Assembly (NCBI GenBank): GCA_022184915.1
Contig: JAGTJU010000002.1
Span: forward strand, 310,001-374,000
Length of the DNA: 64,000 bases
Origin: Myxococcales bacterium
GTDB lineage: Bacteria > Myxococcota_A > Polyangia > Fen-1088
Direction: 5' to 3'
This document shows, piece by piece, positions 50,924-59,095 of the stretch. The notes under the pieces are model-generated. The model searched no databases. It was not told the DNA's origin and worked only from the letters and a program-made list of their open reading frames with translations. Both the position numbers and the translations under genes were made by a program. The stretch's first letter is position 1, and each line of letters begins with the position of its first letter.

Positions 50924-51508
50924 ATGAACCGGATCTCCTTGGCCTTCGCGTGCTTTTTCTCGCTGCTCTTTCGCGGCCGATTGCCCGAGGGCCCGATGAG
51001 ACAAAAGCTCGCAGCCCCCCCGGAGCCGCCCCGCCCCGCGCCCGAAGCCTCCCCCGTCGCTGAAGTGGTCGTGGCCGCCCCGGCTCCCGAGCGCGCAGCC
51101 GCGAGCTCTGCAGACAAAGGCCGCTACCGCAACGAAGGGGCGCTTGCGCTGCTCGCGCTTTTGCAACGGGAAGGGCGCCTGGTGGACTTCCTGCGCGAGG
51201 GGCTCGACGGCTACTCCGACCAAGACATCGGCGCCGCCGTCCGCGATGTGCACCGCGGGTGCCGCAAGGTTGTGGAAGATCACGTCAAGCTCGAGCCTGT
51301 GCTGCCCGGTGAGGAAGAATCCCCCGTGCTCGTTCCGCCCGGGTTCGATCCCGGCGAGGTGCGGCTCCTTGGTGAAACCCGGGGGGCGCCCCCGTTTCGA
51401 GGCACTCTGGTGCATCATGGCTGGCGGGCCGTGGAGGTACGCTTCCCGCAGCTCAACGACGGTGTGGACAGGCGGGTGTTGGCACCGGCCGAGGTGAAGC
51501 TGGCCTGA
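50924..51508 (+). CDS. DUF2760 protein, Hsp70-operon partner
   Basis: 194 residues from ATG at 50924. An N-terminal hydrophobic stretch (ISLAFACFFSLLFRG) and Pro/Ala linker precede the DUF2760 domain: ALALLALLQREGRLVDFLREGLDGYSDQDIGAAVRDVHRGCRKVVEDHVKLEPVLPGEE, LVPPGFDPGEVRLLGETRGAPPFRGTLVHHGWRAVEVRFP. DUF2760 genes sit upstream of atypical Hsp70 genes in many bacteria, exactly as here (17 nt to the first Hsp70). Possibly a substrate-handling or membrane-tethering partner of the chaperones. Confidence 0.85.
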   Translation: MNRISLAFACFFSLLFRGRLPEGPMRQKLAAPPEPPRPAPEASPVAEVVVAAPAPERAAASSADKGRYRNEGALALLALLQREGRLVDFLREGLDGYSDQDIGAAVRDVHRGCRKVVEDHVKLEPVLPGEEESPVLVPPGFDPGEVRLLGETRGAPPFRGTLVHHGWRAVEVRFPQLNDGVDRRVLAPAEVKLA

Positions 51509-51525
51509 GCCGGCGGAGGGCGAAC

Positions 51526-53343
51526 ATGGCGCGTTTCATCGTAGGCATCGATCTGGGAACCACCAACTCGGCGGTGGCGTCGGTCGATCTGGAAGCCCCG
51601 GGGCCCGACGGCCCGCGCATCGAGCCGTTTTCGATCGTGCAGGCCATCGCCGCGGGGCAGTTCGCGCCGGCGCCCACGCTGCCTTCGTTCCTGCTCGTGC
51701 CGAACGAACACGAAGTGGCGCCGGGCGAGATGTCTTTGCCCTGGGTGGAGAGCCCCGCGTACGCCGCGGGCGTATGGGCCCGGGAGCGGGGCGCCGAGTT
51801 GCCCCACCGGGTCATCTCGTCGGCGAAGTCGTGGCTGTCGCACCCGGGTGTGGATCGCACGGCGCCGCTTTTGCCCTGGCGGGGCGCGCAGGTGGCCGAA
51901 GAGGAGGCGCCCGGCGAGACCGACGGGGTGAGGCTCTCCCCCGTCGAAGCGTCGTCGATGTATCTGTCCCACATTCGCGACGCCTGGAATCACGCCCACC
52001 CGGACGCCCCGCTCGAGGCTCAGGAGGTGCTGGTCACGGTGCCCGCCTCGTTCGATGCCGTGGCCCGCGAGTTGACCGTGGTGGCCGCCCAGCAGGCGGG
52101 CCTTGCGTCCGTGACCCTGCTCGAGGAGCCTCAAGCCGCGTTTTACGCGTGGCTTGCGAAGAACGGTGATACCTGGCGACAGGCGCTGGCCCCCGACGAC
52201 GCGGTTTTGGTCTGTGACGTGGGCGGCGGCACCACTGACTTTTCCATCATCAAGGTCGCCGATGATGGCCAGGGCGCTCTGGCCCTCGAACGTGTGGCCG
52301 TGGGGGATCACATTCTCCTCGGTGGCGACAACATGGATCTTGCGCTTGCGCACCTGTGCACGCAGCAGCTGGGCGAAGCCGGCGCGAAGCTGTCCACCTT
52401 GCAGCACCGGGCGCTGGTGTTTGCCTGCCGACGGGCCAAAGAGCAGCTGCTTTCGATTTCGCCCCCCGAAGCGGTGCCCGTGAGCGTGCTTGGCCGCGGC
52501 GCCAAGCTGATCGGCAGCACGTTGCGCACGGAGCTGCGGCAGGACCACGTGCAGCACCTCGTGCTCGATGGCTTCTTCCCCTTCGTTCCCAAGGACGCCC
52601 GCCCCCAGAAGCGCCGCACGGTGGGTCTGCGGGAGCTCGGTTTGCCCTACGCGCAGGACGCCGCGATCACGCGGCACCTGGCCGAGTTCCTCGCACGGCA
52701 TGGTCAACGCCCCTCCGCGATCTTGTTCAACGGCGGCGTGATGCGGGCGGCGTTGCTGCGTGAGCGCGTCTCGCAAGCCGTGGGGCTTTGGGATGGCCGC
52801 GGCGATACGCCCGTGCTCTCGGGTACGGATCTGGATCTCGCGGTGGCGCTGGGCGCGGCCTACTACGGGCTCGTGCGCCGGGGCCGGGGCATTCGTATCC
52901 GCGGTGGCACCGCACGCGCCTACTACATCGGCCTCGAAGCGGCCATGCCCGCCATTCCCGGCTTTCCTCCGCCCCTCAAGGCGCTCTGTGTGGCGCCTTT
53001 TGGCATGGAAGAGGGGGGCGAGCCCGTCAAGCTTCCCGATGAAGAGCTGGGCCTGGTGGTGGGCGAAACGGCCGAGTTTCGCCTCTTCGCCTCGACGGAG
53101 CGCAAAGACGATGCGCCCGGCGTGCTCGTCGATCCCGACCAGGCCGGGCTGCAAGAGCTGGCACCCGTGCATGCCGAGCTGCCGGCCGGTCCGCGGGCGC
53201 TTGCCGGCGAGCCCGTGGCCGTTTCGCTCGAGTCCCGGGTGACGGAGCTGGGCACGCTCGAGCTGTGGTGTGTGGCGCGCGAGGGGTCCGATACCGGAGC
53301 GGGGCGGTGGAAGCTCGAGTTTTCCGTTCGCCACCACGACTGA
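51526..53343 (+). CDS. Hsp70-family ATPase, paralogue 1
   Basis: 605 residues. The nucleotide-binding domain has phosphate-1 GIDLGTTNSAVA (7-18) and phosphate-2 VCDVGGGTTDFSII (about 229-242), plus LLEEPQAAFYAW and LLGGDNMDLALA. The C-terminal third has no clear DnaK beta-substrate-binding signature or helical lid, so it is an atypical Hsp70 with a shorter, diverged substrate domain. Followed 3 nt later by paralogue 2. No DnaJ or GrpE genes are nearby. Confidence 0.88.
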   Translation: MARFIVGIDLGTTNSAVASVDLEAPGPDGPRIEPFSIVQAIAAGQFAPAPTLPSFLLVPNEHEVAPGEMSLPWVESPAYAAGVWARERGAELPHRVISSAKSWLSHPGVDRTAPLLPWRGAQVAEEEAPGETDGVRLSPVEASSMYLSHIRDAWNHAHPDAPLEAQEVLVTVPASFDAVARELTVVAAQQAGLASVTLLEEPQAAFYAWLAKNGDTWRQALAPDDAVLVCDVGGGTTDFSIIKVADDGQGALALERVAVGDHILLGGDNMDLALAHLCTQQLGEAGAKLSTLQHRALVFACRRAKEQLLSISPPEAVPVSVLGRGAKLIGSTLRTELRQDHVQHLVLDGFFPFVPKDARPQKRRTVGLRELGLPYAQDAAITRHLAEFLARHGQRPSAILFNGGVMRAALLRERVSQAVGLWDGRGDTPVLSGTDLDLAVALGAAYYGLVRRGRGIRIRGGTARAYYIGLEAAMPAIPGFPPPLKALCVAPFGMEEGGEPVKLPDEELGLVVGETAEFRLFASTERKDDAPGVLVDPDQAGLQELAPVHAELPAGPRALAGEPVAVSLESRVTELGTLELWCVAREGSDTGAGRWKLEFSVRHHD

Positions 53344-53346
53344 TCC

Positions 53347-56148
53347 ATGTCCAACGCCCGCTACGTCATCGGCATCGACCTTGGCACCACCAACACGGCG
53401 GTGGCCTTCGTCGACACCCAGGCCGCCTCGGGGCGCGTCGAAGTGTGCGAGCTGCCGCAGCTCGTGGCGCCCGGCGAGGTGGCGCCGCGCACCCAGTTGC
53501 CTTCCTTCGTGTACTTGCCTCGCGGCCAGGATCTGTCGGCGGCGCAGGTGGCGCTGCCTTGGGGTCAGGACGAACACGCGCCCGTGGTGGTGGGTGAGTT
53601 GGCCCGTGCGCAGGGCGCGCGCCATCCGCAGGGCCTGGTTTCTTCGGCAAAATCGTGGCTCTGTCACGCAGGCGTCAACCGCCACGCCGCGATTTTGCCC
53701 TGGGGGGTGGGGCTCGAAGGCGGAGAGACTCCGGAGGGAGGCGGCCGCAAGCTCTCACCGGTAGACGCCTCGGCCGAGGTGCTGCGCCACGTACGGCAGG
53801 CGTGGGGGCACGTGCGGGGCAGCCAGCCCGGCTCCGACCTGGCGAACCAGGACGTGGTGGTCACCGTTCCCGCTTCCTTCGACGAAGCGGCGCGCGAGCT
53901 CACGCTCGAGGCTGCGCAGAAGGCGGGGCTGCCGCACTTGGTCCTGCTCGAGGAGCCTCAGGCCGCGTTTTACGCCTGGGTGAACGCGCGCACGGGCAAG
54001 GCGCAGCTTGCGCCGGGTGAGTCGGTGCTGGTGTTCGACGTGGGCGGCGGCACGAGCGACTTCACGCTCATCACCGTGGGTGAAGACGGCGACAGCTTCG
54101 CGCGCAAGGCTGTGGGTGAGCACTTGCTGCTGGGTGGTGACAACATCGATCTCACCCTGGCCAAGCACGTCGAGGCAGGCTTGGCCACGAAGCTCGATTC
54201 CGTGCAGTGGCACGCTTTGGTGCACGCCTGCCGGATGGCCAAGGAAAAGCTGCTCGCAGACGACAGCCTCACGAAGCTCACCCTCACCGTGCCCGGCCGC
54301 GGGACCAAGCTGATCGGGGGCGCGCTGCACGCCGAGCTTTCCCGCGGGCGCCTCGATGAGGTGCTCTTTGAAGGCTTTTTTCCCCTGGTGCGCAAGGAGG
54401 AAGGCCGCAAGCGCACGCGCAGCGGGCTGCAAGAGTTCGGTTTGCCCTTCGCCTCCGACCCCGCCATCACACGGCACCTCGGCGCCTTTTTGCTGCGCCA
54501 CGCACAGGGCCGCATCGACGCCGTGTTGTTCAATGGAGGCGCGATGGCGCCCCCGTCGCTGCGCGCGCGCGTGCTCGAACAAGTCGCCGCCTGGCAGCCC
54601 GATGCCCCGGCACCGCGCGAGCTCGCGAGCCCCCAGCCCGCGCTGGCCGTGGCCGAAGGCGCCGCGGTGTACGGTCTTGTGCGGCGGGGCCTGGGTGTGC
54701 GCATCGGAGGCGGCACGCCCCGCAGCTTCTACGTGGGCGTGGGCCGTGTAGAAGGGCGCGAGCGCGCCGTGTGTATCGCCCCCCGGGGGCTGACGGAAGG
54801 CCAGCGCCTGGAGCTGGATCGTGCGTTCGTGTTGCTCACGAACAAGCCCGTCAGCTTCAAGCTGTACTCGTCCACTACGCGGAGGGGTGAGCCGGGCGCC
54901 GTGGTGGACGTGGGCGATGGCCGCGCCGACACGGTGGACGACGGCAGCGATCTCTTCGAGCTTCCCCCCCTCGTCACGGTGGTGAAGGCCCCCGGGCGTG
55001 CGGAGGTCACGGTGCACCTCGAGGTCACCACCACGGAGGTGGGCACCCTGGATCTCGGCTGCCGCGAAGCTGCGCCCGCCGATCCCCAAGCCCCCTTGCG
55101 CTGGCGGCTGTCTTTCGACATGCGCGCCGGGGGCGCACGCCTCGAGGGGCCGGACGAACCGGCCACGCTGGAGCCGCGCGTGCGTGAGGCACAGGCGCTC
55201 ATCCGTAGCGTGTTTCGCGACAAGCCCTCCGAGGTGTCGGGGCTCAACAAGGCGCTCGAGCACACGCTCGAGGCGCCGCGCGACGCCTGGTCGATGAGCG
55301 CCGCCCGTGCGCTCTTCGACGCCGCGTTCGAGGTGGTCGAAACGCGGACGAAGTCGCCGCAACACGAGGCACGCTGGCTTCACCTCGCGGGCTATTGCCT
55401 GCGCCCGGGCTGCGGGGCCCCCGCCGACGAGTGGCGGGCCAAGCAGATGTGGGGGATCGTGTTTCATCAAGATCTCCACCACCCCAAGGACGAGGTGTGT
55501 CGCCTGGCGTGGTGGATCACCTGGCGCCGCGTGGCGGGAGGCCTCAACAAAGGCCAACAGCACCAGCTCTACCTGCGCCTGGCGCAGCTCTTTCTCGGCA
55601 GCCGCCAGGGCAAAAAGCGCTGGTACGAGATGAAGCCCAGCCCCCAGGAGGCCGCCGAGATGCTGCGTTGTCTCGGCAACCTCGAGCGCTGCACCCCCGA
55701 GCAAAAAGCCACGCTGGGCGACGAGCTCACGAACCGCATGGTGGGCAGCCGCAAAGTGCGCAGCGACCCCGGCACGTTTTGGGCCCTCGGCCGCCTGGGC
55801 GCGCGGGTTCCGCTTTACGGCCCCGCCGACGCGGTGGTTCCCCCTGCGCGCGTGCAGGCTTGGATCGAGGCCCTGCTCGAGGTGGATTGGCCGGACCCGC
55901 AAAAGGCCGCCTTCCCCATGGCGCAGCTCGGTCGCCGCACCGATGACCGCAGCCGCGATCTCGAGCCCGCCGTGCGCGACAAGCTGGCTTCCCGCCTGGC
56001 CACCATCGAGGGCGCCGAGCGCAGCGCTCGCTTGGTCACCGACGTGGTGGAGTTGGAAGCCCGCGAAGCCTACATCGCCCTTGGGGAGACCCTGCCCGTG
56101 GGCCTTCGTCTTTCGGGTGACGACGGGGCCGTTTCGTCTGCGTCTTGA
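53347..56148 (+). CDS. Hsp70-family ATPase, paralogue 2, with DUF3731 C-terminal extension
   Basis: 933 residues. Phosphate-1 GIDLGTTNTAVAF, phosphate-2 VFDVGGGTSDFTLI (about 229-242), LLGGDNIDLTLAKH. From about 615 on it carries a long helical extension matching DUF3731 (VREAQALIRSVFRDKPSEVSGLNKALEHTLE; DEVCRLAWWITWRRVAGGLNKGQQHQLYLRLAQLFLG; LTNRMVGSRKVRSDPGTFWALGRLGARVPLYGP). It shares the two-domain front half with paralogue 1, so the two arose by duplication. Probably a dedicated chaperone machine with DUF2760; the client is unknown. Confidence 0.88.
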   Translation: MSNARYVIGIDLGTTNTAVAFVDTQAASGRVEVCELPQLVAPGEVAPRTQLPSFVYLPRGQDLSAAQVALPWGQDEHAPVVVGELARAQGARHPQGLVSSAKSWLCHAGVNRHAAILPWGVGLEGGETPEGGGRKLSPVDASAEVLRHVRQAWGHVRGSQPGSDLANQDVVVTVPASFDEAARELTLEAAQKAGLPHLVLLEEPQAAFYAWVNARTGKAQLAPGESVLVFDVGGGTSDFTLITVGEDGDSFARKAVGEHLLLGGDNIDLTLAKHVEAGLATKLDSVQWHALVHACRMAKEKLLADDSLTKLTLTVPGRGTKLIGGALHAELSRGRLDEVLFEGFFPLVRKEEGRKRTRSGLQEFGLPFASDPAITRHLGAFLLRHAQGRIDAVLFNGGAMAPPSLRARVLEQVAAWQPDAPAPRELASPQPALAVAEGAAVYGLVRRGLGVRIGGGTPRSFYVGVGRVEGRERAVCIAPRGLTEGQRLELDRAFVLLTNKPVSFKLYSSTTRRGEPGAVVDVGDGRADTVDDGSDLFELPPLVTVVKAPGRAEVTVHLEVTTTEVGTLDLGCREAAPADPQAPLRWRLSFDMRAGGARLEGPDEPATLEPRVREAQALIRSVFRDKPSEVSGLNKALEHTLEAPRDAWSMSAARALFDAAFEVVETRTKSPQHEARWLHLAGYCLRPGCGAPADEWRAKQMWGIVFHQDLHHPKDEVCRLAWWITWRRVAGGLNKGQQHQLYLRLAQLFLGSRQGKKRWYEMKPSPQEAAEMLRCLGNLERCTPEQKATLGDELTNRMVGSRKVRSDPGTFWALGRLGARVPLYGPADAVVPPARVQAWIEALLEVDWPDPQKAAFPMAQLGRRTDDRSRDLEPAVRDKLASRLATIEGAERSARLVTDVVELEAREAYIALGETLPVGLRLSGDDGAVSSAS

Positions 56149-56153
56149 GTCCC

Positions 56154-57359
56154 ATGGGAGACGAGGCCGTGGTCCCCGCCCTGCGCACGCCAAGTTGTCT
56201 CGCACCTTTTCTGCTGGCCAGTGTGTCCGCCTGCGCGGCACACACGCCCCGCCTACCCGGGGAGCCTCGGGTGTGGATGGAACCGTGGGGCGAGGTGGAA
56301 GGTCAGCCGGTGGCCCTATATCACCTGGCGAACCGCAACGGTGTGAGGGCAGCGATCAGCACCTACGGCGGAAGACTCGTGTCGTTGCATGTACCCGATC
56401 GGCAGGGGCGCTTCGACGATGTGGTGAGAGGCTACGACGAGCTGGCAGGCTACGAACAAGATCCCGCTTACTTCGGTCCCCTCATTGGCCGCTTCGCCAA
56501 CCGCATCGCCGAGGGACGTTTCACGCTGGACGGCGTCGAGATACAGCTGGCGCACAACGAGAACACCAACGCGCTTCACGGGGGCGTGCGCGGCTTCGAC
56601 AAGGTGGTGTGGCAGGCGACGCCAAGCCGCGAGCGTACGAGCGTGAGCCTGCGCTACGTGAGCCCTCACCGGGAAGAGGGCTATCCGGGCACACTCGAGG
56701 TGGTGGTGCGCTACGCGCTCACGGAAACGAATGAGCTGCAGATCGACTACGAGGCAAAAACCGATCGCCCCACCGTGGTGAACCTCACCAACCATTCGTA
56801 TTTCAACCTGGCCGGGCCCGACAGTGACGACGTGACGGCACACCTCATGACCATCGATGCCGAGGCCTACACCCCCGTGGACGAACGCTTGATCCCCACG
56901 GGCGCGCTCGCTTCAGTCGAGGGCACGCCGTTCGACTTTCGGCAGCCTCACGCGATCGGCGCGCGCCTCGGGGTGGTGCACGAGCAGCTTCAACGAGGCA
57001 AAGGGTACGACCACAACTGGGTGCTGAGGCCCGCGGGCTCCTCCCCGCTGCGGCGGGCCTGCCGCGTGGAGGATCCGGGCAGCGGCCGGGCCCTGGAGGT
57101 GCTGACCACCGCACCCGGGCTGCAGTTCTATTCCGGCAACTTCCTCGACGGACGCCTCACCGGCAAGGGTGGTCGCCCGCAGCGTCACCGCAGCGCGTTC
57201 GTGCTCGAGACCCAAAACTTCCCCGACGCGCCGAATCACAGGAGCTTCCCTTCCTCGGTGCTGCGCCCGGGTCAGACCTACCGGCACACGTCGGTGTATC
57301 GGTTTTCGTGGTGGGACATTCCACCGGCGACACCTCCGAAAACGCAACGCGCTAGATAG
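56154..57359 (+). CDS. galM: Exported aldose 1-epimerase (mutarotase)
   Basis: 401 residues from ATG at 56154. Lipoprotein-like signal with SVSAC (about Cys27), so probably surface or periplasmic, unlike cytosolic GalM. Mutarotase motifs: GRFANRIAEGRFTLDG, NTNALHGGVRGFDKVVW, catalytic His in VNLTNHSYFNLAG and catalytic Glu in FVLETQNFPDAPNH. Interconverts alpha and beta anomers of aldoses such as galactose or glucose. It starts 5 nt after the Hsp70/DUF3731 stop, so it may be co-transcribed, though functionally unrelated. Confidence 0.88.
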   Translation: MGDEAVVPALRTPSCLAPFLLASVSACAAHTPRLPGEPRVWMEPWGEVEGQPVALYHLANRNGVRAAISTYGGRLVSLHVPDRQGRFDDVVRGYDELAGYEQDPAYFGPLIGRFANRIAEGRFTLDGVEIQLAHNENTNALHGGVRGFDKVVWQATPSRERTSVSLRYVSPHREEGYPGTLEVVVRYALTETNELQIDYEAKTDRPTVVNLTNHSYFNLAGPDSDDVTAHLMTIDAEAYTPVDERLIPTGALASVEGTPFDFRQPHAIGARLGVVHEQLQRGKGYDHNWVLRPAGSSPLRRACRVEDPGSGRALEVLTTAPGLQFYSGNFLDGRLTGKGGRPQRHRSAFVLETQNFPDAPNHRSFPSSVLRPGQTYRHTSVYRFSWWDIPPATPPKTQRAR

Positions 57360-57530
57360 GTGGTAGGGCGCAAGCGAAGAGGCCCAGGCCCTCGCAAGCC
57401 TTTCCCGCGGGCTCGAATCGGTATTTCCTCGGTGACGAAAAGACCTCGTCAAGTATCATATTGTTTTGCCCTTCGTTGTCTCACGAGAGGCGATTCGACT
57501 CACTTCAACCTGCAATCGAGCATATCCAGC

Positions 57531-57535
57531 GGAGG
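57531..57535 (+). promoter_or_regulatory. RBS for the MYXO-CTERM-like protein
   Basis: GGAGG just before tandem ATG ATG (57537 and 57540). The second ATG has the better spacing. Frames further upstream lack a signal peptide. Confidence 0.6.
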
Positions 57536-57536
57536 C

Positions 57537-58754
57537 ATGATGTACCGAAGGACCGCCTTGCTGCCGTGCGCCATGAAGCGCTCAGGCTTTTTCTTGGTTG
57601 GTGTAGCAGTTGGCATCGTTGCGTGGAGCGGCACAGCCCAGGCGTTCCCAGACGGCTTCGCGGGCAAGCCGCTGGCCCAGGCGTGCGGAAACTGCCACTA
57701 CAAGACCAAGGGGCCGAAGATAGACCTCATCTTCAGCAAGGAGCGCCCCAGCAAGGGAGAGACGATTGACATTACCGTCAAGCTCGAGGCCCAAGCAGCG
57801 GTGGCGATCAACACAGGCGTGTACATCGAAGGCAGTGCTGGAAAGTTTGCCCTCATCGACGCCAACGTTACACGGCTACACAGCCCGAGCGAGGTGCTCC
57901 ACTCGAAGCCAATGCCCTTGGTCGACCGCAAGGCCGAGTTCAAGTTCAAGTGGACGGCCCCGACGACTCCGGGAGCCGCGACCTTCACGGTAAATTCCGT
58001 GACTTCAGTGCCCGAAATCCCCACCGAGTGGCCGGGCGAGTTCAACTCGTCCTCGAGCTCCGCGGGCGTCGCTGTCGACTGCGACGGCAAGTACTACTAC
58101 CCCGACGACGACGGCGACGGGCACGGTAGCGCCGACCCCAACCTGCGGAAGATGTCCTGCGAGCCGGTGCAAGACTACATCGACGTGGGCGGTGACTGTT
58201 TCGACGACGACGACAAGTCGTACCCCGGCGCTACCGAGATCTGCGACAACAAGGACAACGACTGCGACGGAGAGCCGGACGAGGGCCTAGAGCCAGGTCT
58301 CTACTTCAGAGACGATGACCGTGACGGCTTTGCCCGGGGAACCTCGGGGGGGGCATCGATCTTCACGTGCAACGACAACGAGGGGTACGCGAAGGAACGC
58401 GGGGACTGCGACGACAACAACAAGGACGTACGCCCCGGCGCCAAAGAGATCTGCAACGGCGTCGACGACGACTGCAACGGCGAGGTCGATGACGATTGCG
58501 AGGACGAGGCAAGTGGGGGCGCCTCTGGAGGTTCTGGGTCCGGGGGGGCTGCGTCTGGGGGTTCGGGTTCCGGGGGCAGCTCGGGAGGTGGCGATGGCGA
58601 CGACGATGGAAACACCGACGAAGACGATGAATCCAACACGATGGTTGGCGGTTGCAGCTTCGGTGGACAGGATGCTTCGCCGTTCTCGATAGGCCTTTTC
58701 CTCATTCTTGGCGGTGTGCTCCTCGGCCGGTTGACCCGCCGCTGGCGCGCCTGA
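57537..58754 (+). CDS. Exported CxxCH / MopE-repeat protein with MYXO-CTERM-like tail
   Basis: 405 residues. A signal peptide (about 14-36, ending AQA before FPDGF) is followed at once by QACGNCHYKTKGP, a single c-type heme motif, then a beta-rich domain (KGETIDITVKLEAQAAVAINTGVYIEG; FKFKWTAPTTPGAATFTVNSV). Two MopE/Asp-rich metal-binding repeats follow (DCFDDDDKSYPGATEICDNKDNDCDG and DCDDNNKDVRPGAKEICNGVDDDCNG), then a Gly/Ser/Asp linker. The tail GGCSFGG, a hydrophobic helix and RLTRRWRA fits the MYXO-CTERM sorting signal. Outer-surface Ca-binding protein with possible heme. A terminator follows. Confidence 0.75.
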   Translation: MMYRRTALLPCAMKRSGFFLVGVAVGIVAWSGTAQAFPDGFAGKPLAQACGNCHYKTKGPKIDLIFSKERPSKGETIDITVKLEAQAAVAINTGVYIEGSAGKFALIDANVTRLHSPSEVLHSKPMPLVDRKAEFKFKWTAPTTPGAATFTVNSVTSVPEIPTEWPGEFNSSSSSAGVAVDCDGKYYYPDDDGDGHGSADPNLRKMSCEPVQDYIDVGGDCFDDDDKSYPGATEICDNKDNDCDGEPDEGLEPGLYFRDDDRDGFARGTSGGASIFTCNDNEGYAKERGDCDDNNKDVRPGAKEICNGVDDDCNGEVDDDCEDEASGGASGGSGSGGAASGGSGSGGSSGGGDGDDDGNTDEDDESNTMVGGCSFGGQDASPFSIGLFLILGGVLLGRLTRRWRA

Positions 58755-58774
58755 GGAAGAGTGAGTGCAACGAT

Positions 58775-58810
58775 CCCCCGGCTAGGCCCCGCGCCCTCCC
58801 GGGGGTTTTT
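58775..58810 (+). terminator. Rho-independent terminator
   Basis: CCCCCGG (58775-58781) pairs with CCGGGGG (58799-58805), followed by TTTTT (58806-58810). The 17-nt loop is GC-rich. It ends the MYXO-CTERM-like gene's transcript 20 bp after its stop. Confidence 0.85.
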
Positions 58811-58928
58811 GCTTTGGCGCCGATGCCTGCGGCCTTCAGGTCCGGCTCTAGGGCGCGCTTACTGTGCACGCCCTGCGGTGGGCTATAGGCTTTACCGAAA
58901 TCATTGCGCTTTTTCTCCGATAACACCG

Positions 58929-58943
58929 CGTCAGACCCTGACG
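58929..58943. promoter_or_regulatory. 15-bp palindrome, possible operator
   Basis: CGTCAG-ACC-CTGACG, perfect 6-bp arms, about 150 bp before the DUF1592 start. No regulator family assigned. Confidence 0.3.
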
Positions 58944-59095
58944 AACGTACCCAATCCGGCCGAAATGTGCGAGTTACCCATTGATCCCACGGTGGGGGGA
59001 GTTATCGTTCCCTAGTTGATACGCTCGACAGCCGCCCCGTTCGGCTTCGGGCTTGCGATTCGGCCGTACACCGGCCCGTCCCCCGGAGAAGTCAC

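Larger units (their letters stand above)
58755..59095. other. Intergenic gap: terminator then upstream region of the second DUF1592 operon
   Basis: 341 bp with no gene. The first part holds the terminator at 58775-58810; the rest contains a 15-bp palindrome (58929-58943) and the GGAGAA RBS of the next gene. I could not pick a convincing -35/-10 pair. Confidence 0.5.

Noticed and set aside
51415-56241. Very long minus-strand frames (756 and 828 codons)
   Set aside because: Antisense to the two Hsp70 genes; translations are low-complexity and family-less.
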